A DNA stretch of 64,000 nucleotides from Christiangramia echinicola DSM 19838 (lineage in GTDB: Bacteria; Bacteroidota; Bacteroidia; Flavobacteriales; Flavobacteriaceae). Shown here piece after piece: positions 7,112-16,480 of the stretch (its first letter is position 1; the number at the start of each line of letters is the position of its first letter). A program made the translations under genes and the position numbers. The notes under the pieces are model-generated. The model saw only the letters and a list, made by a program, of their open reading frames with translations, did not search any database and had not been told where the DNA came from. The stretch lies in NCBI RefSeq assembly GCF_000423065.1, contig NZ_AUHG01000018.1:62001-126000 (forward strand), in the 5' to 3' direction.

Positions 7112-8053
7112 TTGAAAATAGAAAAATTGCATTTGGAAAAAGTACTTGAGCGTGTCCAGCCGCATATTCATCGTACACCGGTATTGAGTTCAAGTCTATT
7201 AAATGAAATGGCCGAAACAGATCTCTGGTTCAAGTGTGAAAACTTTCAGAAAATGGGCGCTTTCAAAATGCGCGGTGCCACTAATGCCATTTTAAAACTT
7301 TCCGAAGAAAAAAAATCCAAAGGTGTGGTCACCCATTCTTCAGGTAATTTTGCCCAGGCACTTTCTCTTGCGGCAAAAAGCCTGAATGTCCCGGCATATA
7401 TCGTAATGCCCGATACTGCTCCGGAAGTTAAAAAGGCGGCCGTTAGAACTTATTCCGGTAAAATCACCGAATGTCCTTCAACCATAAAAGACCGGGAAGA
7501 AACGGCTAACCAAATTCAGGAAAAAACTGGCGCCACATTTATCCATCCCTCAAATGATATTGATGTGATCTTAGGCCAGGGCACAGCTGCTATGGAATTG
7601 CTTCAGGATCATCCAGATCTAGATTATATAGTTTGCCCGGTTGGCGGTGGCGGACTTATCGCAGGTACCGCTCTGGCAGCAAAGTTTTTCGGAAGGAACT
7701 GTAAGTGTATTGGAGGAGAGCCTATAGAGGCAGATGATGCATGGCGCTCTCTAAGAAGTGGTAAAATTGAAACAAATGATTCAGCCGAAACTATTGCTGA
7801 TGGGTTAAAAACGCAGCTTGGCGATCAAAATTTTCCAATAATTCTGGAAAATGTAGATGAAATAATTCGTGTTAGCGAAGAAGAAATAAAGAGTGCACTC
7901 AGACTCATCTGGGAACGAATGAAGATCATCGTGGAACCTTCAAGCGCTGTACCTCTTGCCGCGGTTTTAAAGGAGAAAGATAAATTCAAAAATAAACAAG
8001 TTGGCATCATAATTTCCGGTGGAAATGTAGATCTCAGCAGCCTCCCATTTTAA
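7112..8053 (+). CDS. PLP-dependent serine/threonine dehydratase or serine racemase-like enzyme
   Basis: 313 residues, fold type II PLP enzyme. The PLP lysine is K52 in MGAFKMRGA, SSGNFAQA is the substrate loop, and VGGGGLIAG near 176 is the phosphate-binding glycine loop. The C-terminus SGGNVDLSSLPF matches serine racemase and catabolic threonine dehydratases without an ACT regulatory domain. It would deaminate Ser/Thr to the 2-oxoacid or racemise serine; sequence alone does not separate these. The start is a TTG at 7112, because no ATG lies upstream in frame before the terminator. Confidence 0.88.
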   Translation: MKIEKLHLEKVLERVQPHIHRTPVLSSSLLNEMAETDLWFKCENFQKMGAFKMRGATNAILKLSEEKKSKGVVTHSSGNFAQALSLAAKSLNVPAYIVMPDTAPEVKKAAVRTYSGKITECPSTIKDREETANQIQEKTGATFIHPSNDIDVILGQGTAAMELLQDHPDLDYIVCPVGGGGLIAGTALAAKFFGRNCKCIGGEPIEADDAWRSLRSGKIETNDSAETIADGLKTQLGDQNFPIILENVDEIIRVSEEEIKSALRLIWERMKIIVEPSSAVPLAAVLKEKDKFKNKQVGIIISGGNVDLSSLPF

Positions 8054-8143
8054 GATTTTCGGGGTAGTTTTTTAAATTAAAACAGACCAACTTTCACCTA
8101 ATTGAAAGATGCTGTATATTTAAGTACTATAAACTACTCGATC

Positions 8144-11100
8144 ATGCACAAATATTTAAAGGTCCCTATCCTTTTACTCCTTATTACAAATTTAAATTCT
8201 GCAATAGCTCAAAAAGACGAAAAGAAAGAAGATAAATGGGATGTTTCAGATCCATATCCTGAAGATTGGGAATTTCAAACATTAGATCTTGATACCGATG
8301 AAGGCACCTGGATGAATCTGGATGTGAGTCCCGACGGTAAAACAATCGTTTTTGACCTACTTGGTGATATTTATAAAATGCCGGTCAATGGCGGAAAAGC
8401 TACCATGTTAAGATCTGGAATCCCTTACGAGGTTCAGCCTAGATTTAGTCCTGATGGGAAGAAAATTTCTTTTACCAGTGATGCCGGTGGCGGGGATAAT
8501 ATCTGGGTAATGGATGCCAATGGGAAAAATGCCAAACAGATCACAGAAGAGAAATTCAGATTATTGAATAATGCGGTCTGGACCCCAGATGGAAATTCAC
8601 TAATCGCCAGGAAACACTTTACCTCTGGAAGATCTTTAGGTGCAGGTGAAATGTGGCAATATCATGTTGCTGCTAATGGTGGCATTCAGATTACCGAACG
8701 TAAGAACGATCAGCAAGATGTAAATGAACCAAGCATAACCTCAGACGGGAAATATCTTTTTTATAGTGAAGACATGTATCCCGGAGGTAATTTCCAGTAT
8801 AACAAAGATCCAAATAAGCAGATCTACGTTATAAAAAGGTATGAATTTAAAACGGGTGAAACCATTACTATAACCGGCGGACCCGGCGGAGCTGCAAGGC
8901 CAGAAGTCTCCCCTGACGGAACAAAACTTGCTTTTGTAAAACGCATAAGAACGAAATCTGTACTTTTTATTCATGATCTTGAAACCGGAGAAGAATGGCC
9001 GGTTTTTGACAAATTGAACAAGGATCAGCAGGAAGCGTGGGCGATCTTTGGGGTATATCCAAATTTCAGCTGGATGCCAAATAATAAGGAATTGGTCTTC
9101 TGGGCTGATGGAAAGATCAATATAGTGAATATTGAAACTTATGATGTCTCAGAGATCCCTTTCCAGGTTTCAGCAAAGATCAGGATAGCAGAAACACTGC
9201 AGACAGATCATGAAGTATATTCAGAAATTTTTGATGCGAAAGTAATTCGCCATGCAGTCACTTCTCCCGACGGAAAAACTCTGGTTTTTAATGCCGTTGG
9301 TTATTTATGGAAAAAATCACTCCCAAACGGAAAACCTCAGCGTATTACCGATTCAGAAGATTTTGAATTCGAACCAGATTTTTCTCCAGATGGCAAACAT
9401 ATTATTTACGTAACCTGGAATGATTCAGAACTTGGAAGCATTAAGCGTGTTTCATTATCTGGAGGATCACCTGAAGAACTTACCACCAGAAAAGGTATTT
9501 ATAGAAATCCGTCTTACTCCAACAACGGTAAAATGATCGTATTCTCCAAAGAGAGCGGGAATAGCGATCAGGGGCAGACTTTTACCAAAGAGCCAGGAGT
9601 TTATATCATGACTTCAGAAGGAAAAGATGAAAAGAGACTAGTGAATTCGGGTCTTTTTCCAATATTTAATGCTGATGACACGAGAATTTTCTTTCAAACG
9701 GGTGGTTATTTCTTTGGAAGTATTACTAAAACCTTAAAAAGTGTAGACCTTAATGGTAAGGACGAAAAAGCGCATATAAATTCAAAATATGCCAACAGGA
9801 TACTGCCTAGTCCAGATAACAAATGGATACTTTTCAGTAACCTGCACAAAGCCTATGTGGCGCCATTTGCTGTGACTGGTCAACCAGTAGACCTCGCACC
9901 AGATTCTAAAACATTGCCTGTAACCCAGGTTTCCAAAGATGCAGGTGTGAATTTACACTGGTCTAATAATAGCACAAAAATTCACTGGACACTGGGAGAT
10001 GAATATTTCACAAATGATATTGAACAGCGATTTACTTTCTTGAAAAATTCGCCAGATTCCATTCCTCCTGTAACCGAAAAAGGAATCAAGGTTGGTCTTA
10101 AAATAAAGACTGATGTGCCTGAAGGGGTGATCGCATTTACTAATGCCCGCATTATTACAATGAACGGTGACGAGGTAATTGAAAATGGAAGTATTGTTAT
10201 AAAAGGGAATAAGATTGAAGCCATAGGAAAGACTGGCGGCGTGAGTATTCCTTCCTCAGCCAAAACTTATAATGCTGAAGGCAAAACGATCATGCCCGGG
10301 ATCGTAGATTCTCATGCTCATATTGGAGCTTTCAGATACGGCCTAACACCTAAAAAACACTGGCCATCTTATGCTAATCTCGCCTTTGGGGTAACTACTG
10401 CGCATGATCCTTCAGCTTTGAGCGAAACTGTATTCGGGATCGCTGAATTGATCAAAAGTGGTGACATGATCGGGCCTAGGTTATATTCCACTGGCATCAT
10501 TCTTTATGGTGCAGATGGTGATTTTAAAGCTGAGATCAACAGTATAGATGATGCGAGATCTGCAATTAGAAGAACCAAGGCTTTTGGTGCTACTTCAGTA
10601 AAAAGTTATAATCAGCCGCGACGTGAACAAAGACAGCAGGTGCTTCTGGCAGCAAAAGAACTTAATATGAATGTAGTTCCGGAAGGTGGTTCTACTTTTT
10701 TCCATAATATGAATATGATCGTTGATGGTCATACGGGAATTGAGCATAATATTCCGGTAGCTCCGGTTTATAAAGATGTATTGAGTCTTTGGGGAACTTC
10801 AAATACCGGCTATACTCCTACCCTAATCGTAAATTACGGTGGAATAAATGGAGAGTATATTTTCTATGATAAAAGCAATGTCTGGGAAAATGAAAGACTG
10901 CTAACCTTTACCCCTCGCGAGTTAGTAGATTCAAGGTCCAGGCACAGAACAAAGTTGCCTGAAGAAGAATATGAAAATGGTCCTATTCTGGTTTCTGAAA
11001 CTGCTAAAGCATTAAGCGATGAAGGCGTAAAAGTGAACATGGGTGCTCACGGACAATTACAGGGATTGGGTGCTCACTGGGAACTATGGTTACTGCAAAT

Positions 11101-11446
11101 GGGCGGAATGACCAATATGGAAGCTCTTAGAACTGCAACAATAAACGGAGCGGAATATATAGGGATGGATAAGGAAATAGGATCTCTTGAAAAAGGTAAG
11201 CTCGCCGATCTTATCGTCCTGGAAAAAAACCCGCTGGAGGATATTAGAAATTCAGAATCTGTAATCTATACCATGGTGAATGGACGACTTTTCGATGCAA
11301 AAACAATGAACCAGATAGGGAACGAACCGGAAGAAAGAACTAACTTTTACTGGGAAAACAATAAATATAATGCTGCTTTCAAGTGGCACGAAAGCACCCA
11401 AAGCTTTACCAGACCTACTTGCGTATGCCATAGTACAGGAAATTAA
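8144..11446 (+). CDS. Exported beta-propeller/amidohydrolase fusion protein
   Basis: I place the start at the ATG at 8144 because MHKYLKVPILLLLITNLNS ending in AIAQ is a good signal peptide; a TTG at 8102 would bury it. The mature protein is about 1,080 residues. The first 600 or so carry many TolB/WD40-like SPDGK blades. The rest is a metal-dependent amidohydrolase with TIMPGIVDSHAHIGA as the first metal-binding His pair and KLADLIVLEKNPLEDI at the end. Such fusions are common in marine Bacteroidota and are annotated as hydrolases or imidazolonepropionase-like; the substrate is unknown. It acts outside the cytoplasm. A putative SLC13 carrier follows within 30 nt. Confidence 0.87.
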   Translation: MHKYLKVPILLLLITNLNSAIAQKDEKKEDKWDVSDPYPEDWEFQTLDLDTDEGTWMNLDVSPDGKTIVFDLLGDIYKMPVNGGKATMLRSGIPYEVQPRFSPDGKKISFTSDAGGGDNIWVMDANGKNAKQITEEKFRLLNNAVWTPDGNSLIARKHFTSGRSLGAGEMWQYHVAANGGIQITERKNDQQDVNEPSITSDGKYLFYSEDMYPGGNFQYNKDPNKQIYVIKRYEFKTGETITITGGPGGAARPEVSPDGTKLAFVKRIRTKSVLFIHDLETGEEWPVFDKLNKDQQEAWAIFGVYPNFSWMPNNKELVFWADGKINIVNIETYDVSEIPFQVSAKIRIAETLQTDHEVYSEIFDAKVIRHAVTSPDGKTLVFNAVGYLWKKSLPNGKPQRITDSEDFEFEPDFSPDGKHIIYVTWNDSELGSIKRVSLSGGSPEELTTRKGIYRNPSYSNNGKMIVFSKESGNSDQGQTFTKEPGVYIMTSEGKDEKRLVNSGLFPIFNADDTRIFFQTGGYFFGSITKTLKSVDLNGKDEKAHINSKYANRILPSPDNKWILFSNLHKAYVAPFAVTGQPVDLAPDSKTLPVTQVSKDAGVNLHWSNNSTKIHWTLGDEYFTNDIEQRFTFLKNSPDSIPPVTEKGIKVGLKIKTDVPEGVIAFTNARIITMNGDEVIENGSIVIKGNKIEAIGKTGGVSIPSSAKTYNAEGKTIMPGIVDSHAHIGAFRYGLTPKKHWPSYANLAFGVTTAHDPSALSETVFGIAELIKSGDMIGPRLYSTGIILYGADGDFKAEINSIDDARSAIRRTKAFGATSVKSYNQPRREQRQQVLLAAKELNMNVVPEGGSTFFHNMNMIVDGHTGIEHNIPVAPVYKDVLSLWGTSNTGYTPTLIVNYGGINGEYIFYDKSNVWENERLLTFTPRELVDSRSRHRTKLPEEEYENGPILVSETAKALSDEGVKVNMGAHGQLQGLGAHWELWLLQMGGMTNMEALRTATINGAEYIGMDKEIGSLEKGKLADLIVLEKNPLEDIRNSESVIYTMVNGRLFDAKTMNQIGNEPEERTNFYWENNKYNAAFKWHESTQSFTRPTCVCHSTGN

Positions 11447-11473
11447 CTTTTAGCATGACATAACACCAGAGGC

Positions 11474-13279
11474 ATGGAATTGTATCTAACAGTCGCGATT
11501 ATCATCATAGGGATCATTCTCTTTGTGCGTGATTATTTTTCGATAGATACAACTTCCATCGTCATCATGGCTCTTTTTATAGTTTCTGGAGTATTAAGTC
11601 CTGAAGAGGGATTCTCGGGGTTTAACCATCCTGCAACTATCACCCTTGGCTGTATGTTCGTGGTAAGCGCTGCCGTATTCAAATCTGGGCTTATAGATGG
11701 GCTTAGTGCCAAACTCATTAAGATCGCCAGGATCAATTATTTCCTGGCGCTGGTATCATTAAGTGTAACTTCAGCAGTACTATCAGCCTTTATAAATGAT
11801 TCTGCCGTAGTGGCAATATTGATTCCGGTAGCATTACTAGTTTGCAGGGAAGCAAATATTAGCCCGGCCCGGTTACTTATTCCCATATCTTTTTCGGCTC
11901 TATTCGGCGGCACCTGTACCTTAATTGGAACTTCCACAAATATCCTTGTAAGCAGTTATGCTGAAAAATTAGGTTCTGAAGCTTTCGGTATGTTCGAATT
12001 TTCACTGGCAGCACTTTGTTTACTTGCGATTGGATTAACCTACATCTTCATTGTAGGACCAATATTACTACCTAAAAGAGATCTGCCTGAAAATGCAGGA
12101 TTAAAAAAGGAAGCCGAAAAATATATGGCTGAGATCGAACTGCTGAGTGATAGTGATGATGTAGACAGATCTATTGCAGAATCTTTGCTGGTGAATGACT
12201 ACAAGGTACAGATCCTGAGGATAAAAAGGAAACATTACCGGGTTTATGAAATAAATGGAGAGACTGTTCTTAGGGAAAATGACCTGGTTAGAATTCTTGT
12301 AGATCCTGTTAATCTCGCAAAATTAAAAGTAAAGAAGGGACTCTCGGTAAAGGGAGACAAAGAAAACGTACGTGATGTTGAACCTAATGACAGTATAACA
12401 CCTAAAAGTACTCCGCCAAATGAAGAAAAGAAAATCTATGAGGTTATGATCCCTTATGGATCTGAACTGGCAGGAAGATCGATAAAACAGATCAACTTTA
12501 GAAGTACTTATTATGCTTCGGTTTTAGCCATTAGGCACAGAAAAGAAACGATCACTGAAGATGTTTCCCAGGTAGTGCTAAAAGAAGGTGATATGATGTT
12601 ATTGTTTGCCTCTGAAAAAGCTATATCGTTACTGGCTTCAGAAAAACTGATAGTTACACTTTCTGAATATCAGGGAAGAAGCGTAGACTATAAAAAGGCA
12701 ATTCCAGCATTACTAATTGTAATCGGAGTAGTCTCTGCAGCAGCATTTAATATTACTTCGATCCTTATAAGCGCCATGATAGGAAGTCTTTTGCTAGTTA
12801 CTTTAACTATTTTAAAACCGCAGGAGGCTTATGAAGCTATAGAATGGAAAGTGATTTTTATGATCGCCGGGGTATTGTCCATGGGAAAAGCCCTGGAAAA
12901 GACCGGGGGATCAGATATTATTTCACAATATATATTCGAATCCCTGGGTGGTTTGGATCCCAGATGGACCTTAAGTTTAATATTTCTATTTACATTTTTA
13001 TCTACAAATGTATTATCCAGCAAGGCTGCAGCTGCATTAATGACCCCCATTGTTATAAGTCTTGCCGCCGCCATGCAGTTGAGTGAAAAGCCATTCTTGA
13101 TAGGTGTTATGTTCGCTTGTTCCCTTACATTTATGACTCCGGTTAGTTATCCTGTAAATACTATGGTGTATGCTCCTGGAAATTATAGGTTCAGAGATTT
13201 TTTAATGTTCGGAACACCCCTTAACTTTATCATCTGGATCGCAGCGTCCTTTATAATCCCAATATTTTTTCCCTTTTGA
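11474..13279 (+). CDS. SLC13/DASS-type anion carrier with two TrkA-C domains
   Basis: 601 residues. The N- and C-terminal thirds are hydrophobic membrane segments with SLC13 signatures such as SAFINDSAVVAILIPVA and GTCTLIGTSTNILV. Between them (about 215-385) lie two soluble RCK-C/TrkA-C modules (for example YEVMIPYGSELAGRSIK). This layout is typical of bacterial sodium/anion carriers for sulfate or dicarboxylates. It begins 27 nt after the amidohydrolase gene and overlaps the DUF202 gene region, so the three are probably cotranscribed. The anion is not known. Confidence 0.87.
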   Translation: MELYLTVAIIIIGIILFVRDYFSIDTTSIVIMALFIVSGVLSPEEGFSGFNHPATITLGCMFVVSAAVFKSGLIDGLSAKLIKIARINYFLALVSLSVTSAVLSAFINDSAVVAILIPVALLVCREANISPARLLIPISFSALFGGTCTLIGTSTNILVSSYAEKLGSEAFGMFEFSLAALCLLAIGLTYIFIVGPILLPKRDLPENAGLKKEAEKYMAEIELLSDSDDVDRSIAESLLVNDYKVQILRIKRKHYRVYEINGETVLRENDLVRILVDPVNLAKLKVKKGLSVKGDKENVRDVEPNDSITPKSTPPNEEKKIYEVMIPYGSELAGRSIKQINFRSTYYASVLAIRHRKETITEDVSQVVLKEGDMMLLFASEKAISLLASEKLIVTLSEYQGRSVDYKKAIPALLIVIGVVSAAAFNITSILISAMIGSLLLVTLTILKPQEAYEAIEWKVIFMIAGVLSMGKALEKTGGSDIISQYIFESLGGLDPRWTLSLIFLFTFLSTNVLSSKAAAALMTPIVISLAAAMQLSEKPFLIGVMFACSLTFMTPVSYPVNTMVYAPGNYRFRDFLMFGTPLNFIIWIAASFIIPIFFPF

Positions 13280-13281
13280 AT

Positions 13282-13620
13282 ATGAGAAGAGTAAAACTGC
13301 ACAATCCGTTTAAAACGAGAATAATCGATGAAAAACTGGTACGTGAACATTTAGCCCTCGAACGAACAAAACTTGCTAATGAACGTACATTATTATCATA
13401 TATACGTGCTTCTATCTACCTATTGATAAGTGGCCTGGCATTGTTACAAATTAAAGAATATCAAGGAATAAGCCTTATGTGGGTGGGTTACCTTTCCCTT
13501 TTAATATGCGTGCTTTTTCTAATAGTAGGTTTTTCGAGGTATATTGCGCTGGAAAGAAAATTAAACCGACTGTTACAGCCAGATGAGGAGGATGAATCAG
13601 AAAATAAAAGGAATAATTAA
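13282..13620 (+). CDS. DUF202 membrane protein
   Basis: About 112 residues. The signature HLALERTKLANERTLLSYIRAS followed by two hydrophobic segments is the DUF202 family, small membrane proteins related to YidH, of unknown function. The ATG at 13282 lies 2 nt after the stop of the carrier gene; a TTG at 13276 overlapping the stop is possible but less likely. Probably the last or next-to-last gene of the amidohydrolase-carrier run. Confidence 0.85.
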   Translation: MRRVKLHNPFKTRIIDEKLVREHLALERTKLANERTLLSYIRASIYLLISGLALLQIKEYQGISLMWVGYLSLLICVLFLIVGFSRYIALERKLNRLLQPDEEDESENKRNN

Positions 13621-13634
13621 AATCTAATTTCCGC

Positions 13635-13985
13635 TTGCAACAAATAGTTCACTATTCATTTCATTTTCTGGTTATAGGCCTTCTTGCTTACCTATATGAC
13701 AAAGAAAACTGGTTGAAATACTGGGCAATTCTAGCGGCCACCATGCTCGTTGATCTGGATCATTTAGTAGCCGTTCCCATGTTTGATCCAGACAGATGTA
13801 GTATTGGCTTTCACCCATTGCATACAGAAATAGCGATCACAGTTTATATTTTAGGAATGATCTTCGTAAAACACAGAATTATCAGACTTATTTTTATAGG
13901 CCTGTTCTTCCATATGCTTACAGATTTTATAGACTGTATCTGGACGTATTCTAAATGTGCCACCTGTTTACAGGACGTCTTTTAA
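13635..13985 (+). CDS. Small membrane protein, DUF6122-like
   Basis: 116 residues with several hydrophobic segments and conserved-looking polar spots typical of membrane metal-dependent hydrolase relatives: HYSFHF, DLDHLVA, FHPLHTE, FHMLTDFIDC. I believe this is the flavobacterial DUF6122 family; the function is unknown. The start is TTG at 13635, since the first in-frame ATG would remove a third of the protein. It ends overlapping by 4 nt with the convergent DUF302 gene. Confidence 0.75.
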   Translation: MQQIVHYSFHFLVIGLLAYLYDKENWLKYWAILAATMLVDLDHLVAVPMFDPDRCSIGFHPLHTEIAITVYILGMIFVKHRIIRLIFIGLFFHMLTDFIDCIWTYSKCATCLQDVF

Positions 13986-14935
13986 TTACCGGTTGCCACC
14001 TTAGAAAGGTTGTCTAAAGCTGTATTGATGGTATTGAGAATTTCCTCACTATTTTCTACTGAATGTCGACCAGCTATAAAAAACGGATCATTATAAGAAA
14101 CATATACTTCTCCTTCTGAATTCTCCCAGACTAACATTTTTTGAGGAAGATCTAAACCGATACTCTGTTCCTTCTGCATCAACGGCGTACCTAGATTTGG
14201 ATTTCCAAAAATAATAACCCTGGTAGGATCTAATTCTAAACCTACTCTGGCGGCGTTTGCCTGATGGTCCAGTTCAGCCATAATACTAATATTGGGATTT
14301 GAATCCAGTGCATTTTTTAAAGCTGAATAAGAATCTTCAAAACTCAGTTCACTTTGTTTTGTTATAATCCCTTCTTTAGAACCAACAGTTTGCTGATCTG
14401 CCGCTAGTATTTCATTTTTTGAAACTCCTGAAACCAGGTTCGCCAGAGCACCAGATATTTTAGATAATGTCTCAACTCCATCCAGCTCATGTCTGGACCT
14501 TAAATATTCTACATTATTATATAGAATTATATCCTTCTTATTCTCGCCTTTATAAAACAAAACTTTCTGTGGCAGATCTAATCCCGCCAGCTGATTTCTT
14601 TGCATTAAAGGAGTTCCTAAATTTGGGTTACCAAAAAAGATAATTCTGGTATAATTGAGATCCTCATCGATAGATTTGGCATTTTGAGCATGATCAACTT
14701 CAGCGACAATACCTATAGCCTCGTTTTTATTAAGTGTTTGCCTAAATTGGTTATAAGCACCCTGTATGGCAACCTCGCTCATGGAGTATTTTGTACCAAC
14801 TGGAAATTCTGTAGACATAAATCTTTCAGGATTATTAAGGTTTATATCTGCAGTCGCTAAATTTTGCTCATTTTCATTTTCAGTACAGGAAATAAAGGCC
14901 AGAAAAAGCCCAGCGGAAAGGATTATATTTTTCAT
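13982..14935 (-). CDS. Lipoprotein with two DUF302 domains
   Basis: The start at 14935 gives MKNIILSAGLFLAFISC, a lipoprotein signal with the lipobox Cys; a longer frame from 14968 adds 11 residues before it. The mature protein of about 300 residues is an internal duplication: each half has an Ala/Ala-His motif (AEVDHAQNA, AELDHQANA) followed by RxIIFGNPNLGTPLMQ, LDLPQK(V/M)L and a Tyr/Asn strand. These are DUF302 domains, usually single. The family fold is known but the role is not. Monocistronic, convergent with the preceding gene. Confidence 0.87.
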   Translation of the reverse strand: MKNIILSAGLFLAFISCTENENEQNLATADINLNNPERFMSTEFPVGTKYSMSEVAIQGAYNQFRQTLNKNEAIGIVAEVDHAQNAKSIDEDLNYTRIIFFGNPNLGTPLMQRNQLAGLDLPQKVLFYKGENKKDIILYNNVEYLRSRHELDGVETLSKISGALANLVSGVSKNEILAADQQTVGSKEGIITKQSELSFEDSYSALKNALDSNPNISIMAELDHQANAARVGLELDPTRVIIFGNPNLGTPLMQKEQSIGLDLPQKMLVWENSEGEVYVSYNDPFFIAGRHSVENSEEILNTINTALDNLSKVATGN

Positions 14936-15115
14936 AACTATCAATTTTGAAATTAAAATTAACTTCATAAAAACTTATTATTCAACTAATTAATAATTTT
15001 TAACGGCTAATTGTTAAGTAGCTGAAAAATTTCTACGCAGTCTGTCAACTATACCTCCCATTTTAAATCAATTATTTTATCTTTACAGACCTTAATTCAG
15101 CCTAAGAAATCAATT

Positions 15116-15730
15116 ATGCATGTAGCCATCGCCGGAAACATTGGTGCAGGAAAAACCACTCTAACCAGATTACTCGCTAAACATTACAACTGGGAACCTC
15201 AGTTTGAAGACGTACTGGAGAATCCATATTTAGAAGACTTCTATAACAAAATGGAACGTTGGTCGTTTAATTTACAGATCTATTTTTTAAATAGCAGGTT
15301 CAGACAAATATTGCAGATTAGAGAAAGTGGTAAAAAGATCATTCAGGATAGAACGATCTATGAGGATGCATACATTTTTGCTCCTAACCTACATGCGATG
15401 GGATTAATGACCAATAGAGATTTTGAAAATTATAAATCACTATTCGATCTAATGGAAAGTGTGGTGCAGGGTCCGGATCTTCTTATTTATCTAAGAAGCA
15501 GTATTCCTAACCTGGTCCAGCAAATTCATAGTAGAGGTCGGGATTATGAAAATACGATCTCAATTGATTATTTAAGCAGGCTGAATGAAAGATATGAAGC
15601 CTGGGTTCATAATTACGACAAAGGAAATTTATTAATAATTGATGTAGATAATATTAACTTTGTAGATAATCCTGAAGATCTCGGAGATATTATTAACAGG
15701 ATCGACGGGGAGTTACACGGACTTTTTTAA
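15116..15730 (+). CDS. Deoxynucleoside kinase
   Basis: 204 residues of the dNK/dGK family. The P-loop GNIGAGKTT is at 7-15, QDRTIYED (77-84) carries the catalytic Asp-Arg pair, and the Arg-rich lid is RGRDYE. It phosphorylates deoxynucleosides for salvage into dNTP pools in the cytosol; base preference cannot be read reliably. The ATG gives the P-loop at the usual distance. It is followed 13 nt later by a fatty acid hydroxylase gene, possibly cotranscribed. Confidence 0.92.
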   Translation: MHVAIAGNIGAGKTTLTRLLAKHYNWEPQFEDVLENPYLEDFYNKMERWSFNLQIYFLNSRFRQILQIRESGKKIIQDRTIYEDAYIFAPNLHAMGLMTNRDFENYKSLFDLMESVVQGPDLLIYLRSSIPNLVQQIHSRGRDYENTISIDYLSRLNERYEAWVHNYDKGNLLIIDVDNINFVDNPEDLGDIINRIDGELHGLF

Positions 15731-15743
15731 AAGAAAGGGCATT

Positions 15744-16412
15744 ATGGAATCAACGAAATTAAAAAGACCAAAACATAAGGGATCACCAAAGTTGTTTGAC
15801 AATCCTATATTAGAAAAATTAACGCATACGCATATATCACTACCATTGATAATTTTTGGAGTGATATCTATAGCGCTGGTTTATTACGGAATCATAGAAA
15901 AAGGTTTTGAAGCTCCGGCTATGATAGGGCTTTTCCTTGCAGGATTATTCTTTTTCACTTTTATTGAATATGTAATGCACAGGTATTTATACCATATACC
16001 TGCAACTACTCCTAAAAAGCAGAAATTATCTTATACCATGCACGGTGTGCATCATGATTACCCAAAAGATAAGTCAAGACTAGCTATGCCTCCGGTACTT
16101 AGTTTGGTGATCGCCACGGTATTATTCATTATATATCGAGCGGTTTTGGGTGACTATGTATTTGGTTTTCTTGCTGGTTTTTTAATTGGTTATGCTGGTT
16201 ATCTAGCCGTGCACTATTCGGTTCATGCATTCAAAGTACCAAATAACTTTCTCAAAATATTATGGCATCACCATAGTATTCACCACTACAGAGAGTCAGA
16301 CAGAGCGTTTGGAGTGTCGTCTCCATTATGGGACCATATCTTTAGAACAATGCCTAGAAAAGCACCTAATAGTCAACGTGCCGCAGTAGGAACAAGTATA
16401 GATCCTAGTTAA
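15744..16412 (+). CDS. Sterol desaturase/fatty acid hydroxylase family protein
   Basis: 222 residues with four hydrophobic segments and the di-iron histidine clusters of the superfamily: HRYLYH, HGVHHDYPKD, HYSVH and WHHHSIHHY. The spacing resembles fatty acid 2-hydroxylase (FA2H/Scs7), which hydroxylates the acyl chain of ceramides. Bacteroidota make sphingolipids and hydroxylated lipids, so a role in lipid hydroxylation at the inner membrane is plausible but not shown. Confidence 0.88.
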   Translation: MESTKLKRPKHKGSPKLFDNPILEKLTHTHISLPLIIFGVISIALVYYGIIEKGFEAPAMIGLFLAGLFFFTFIEYVMHRYLYHIPATTPKKQKLSYTMHGVHHDYPKDKSRLAMPPVLSLVIATVLFIIYRAVLGDYVFGFLAGFLIGYAGYLAVHYSVHAFKVPNNFLKILWHHHSIHHYRESDRAFGVSSPLWDHIFRTMPRKAPNSQRAAVGTSIDPS

Positions 16413-16432
16413 AGTACATTCACATTAAATAG

Positions 16433-16462
16433 AAAAGATCCCAAAAATTTCGCGATCTTTTT
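16433..16462. terminator. Bidirectional terminator between convergent genes
   Basis: AAAAGATC (16433-16440) pairs with GATCTTTT (16454-16461) across a 13-nt loop. A and T runs on both sides let it serve the hydroxylase gene (+) and the App1-like gene (-). Confidence 0.6.
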
Positions 16463-16480
16463 GTTCATATATCTTTTAGG

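Noticed and set aside
8102-8143. TTG start that lengthens the propeller-amidohydrolase
   Set aside because: The downstream ATG at 8144 gives a proper signal peptide; the added residues would spoil it.
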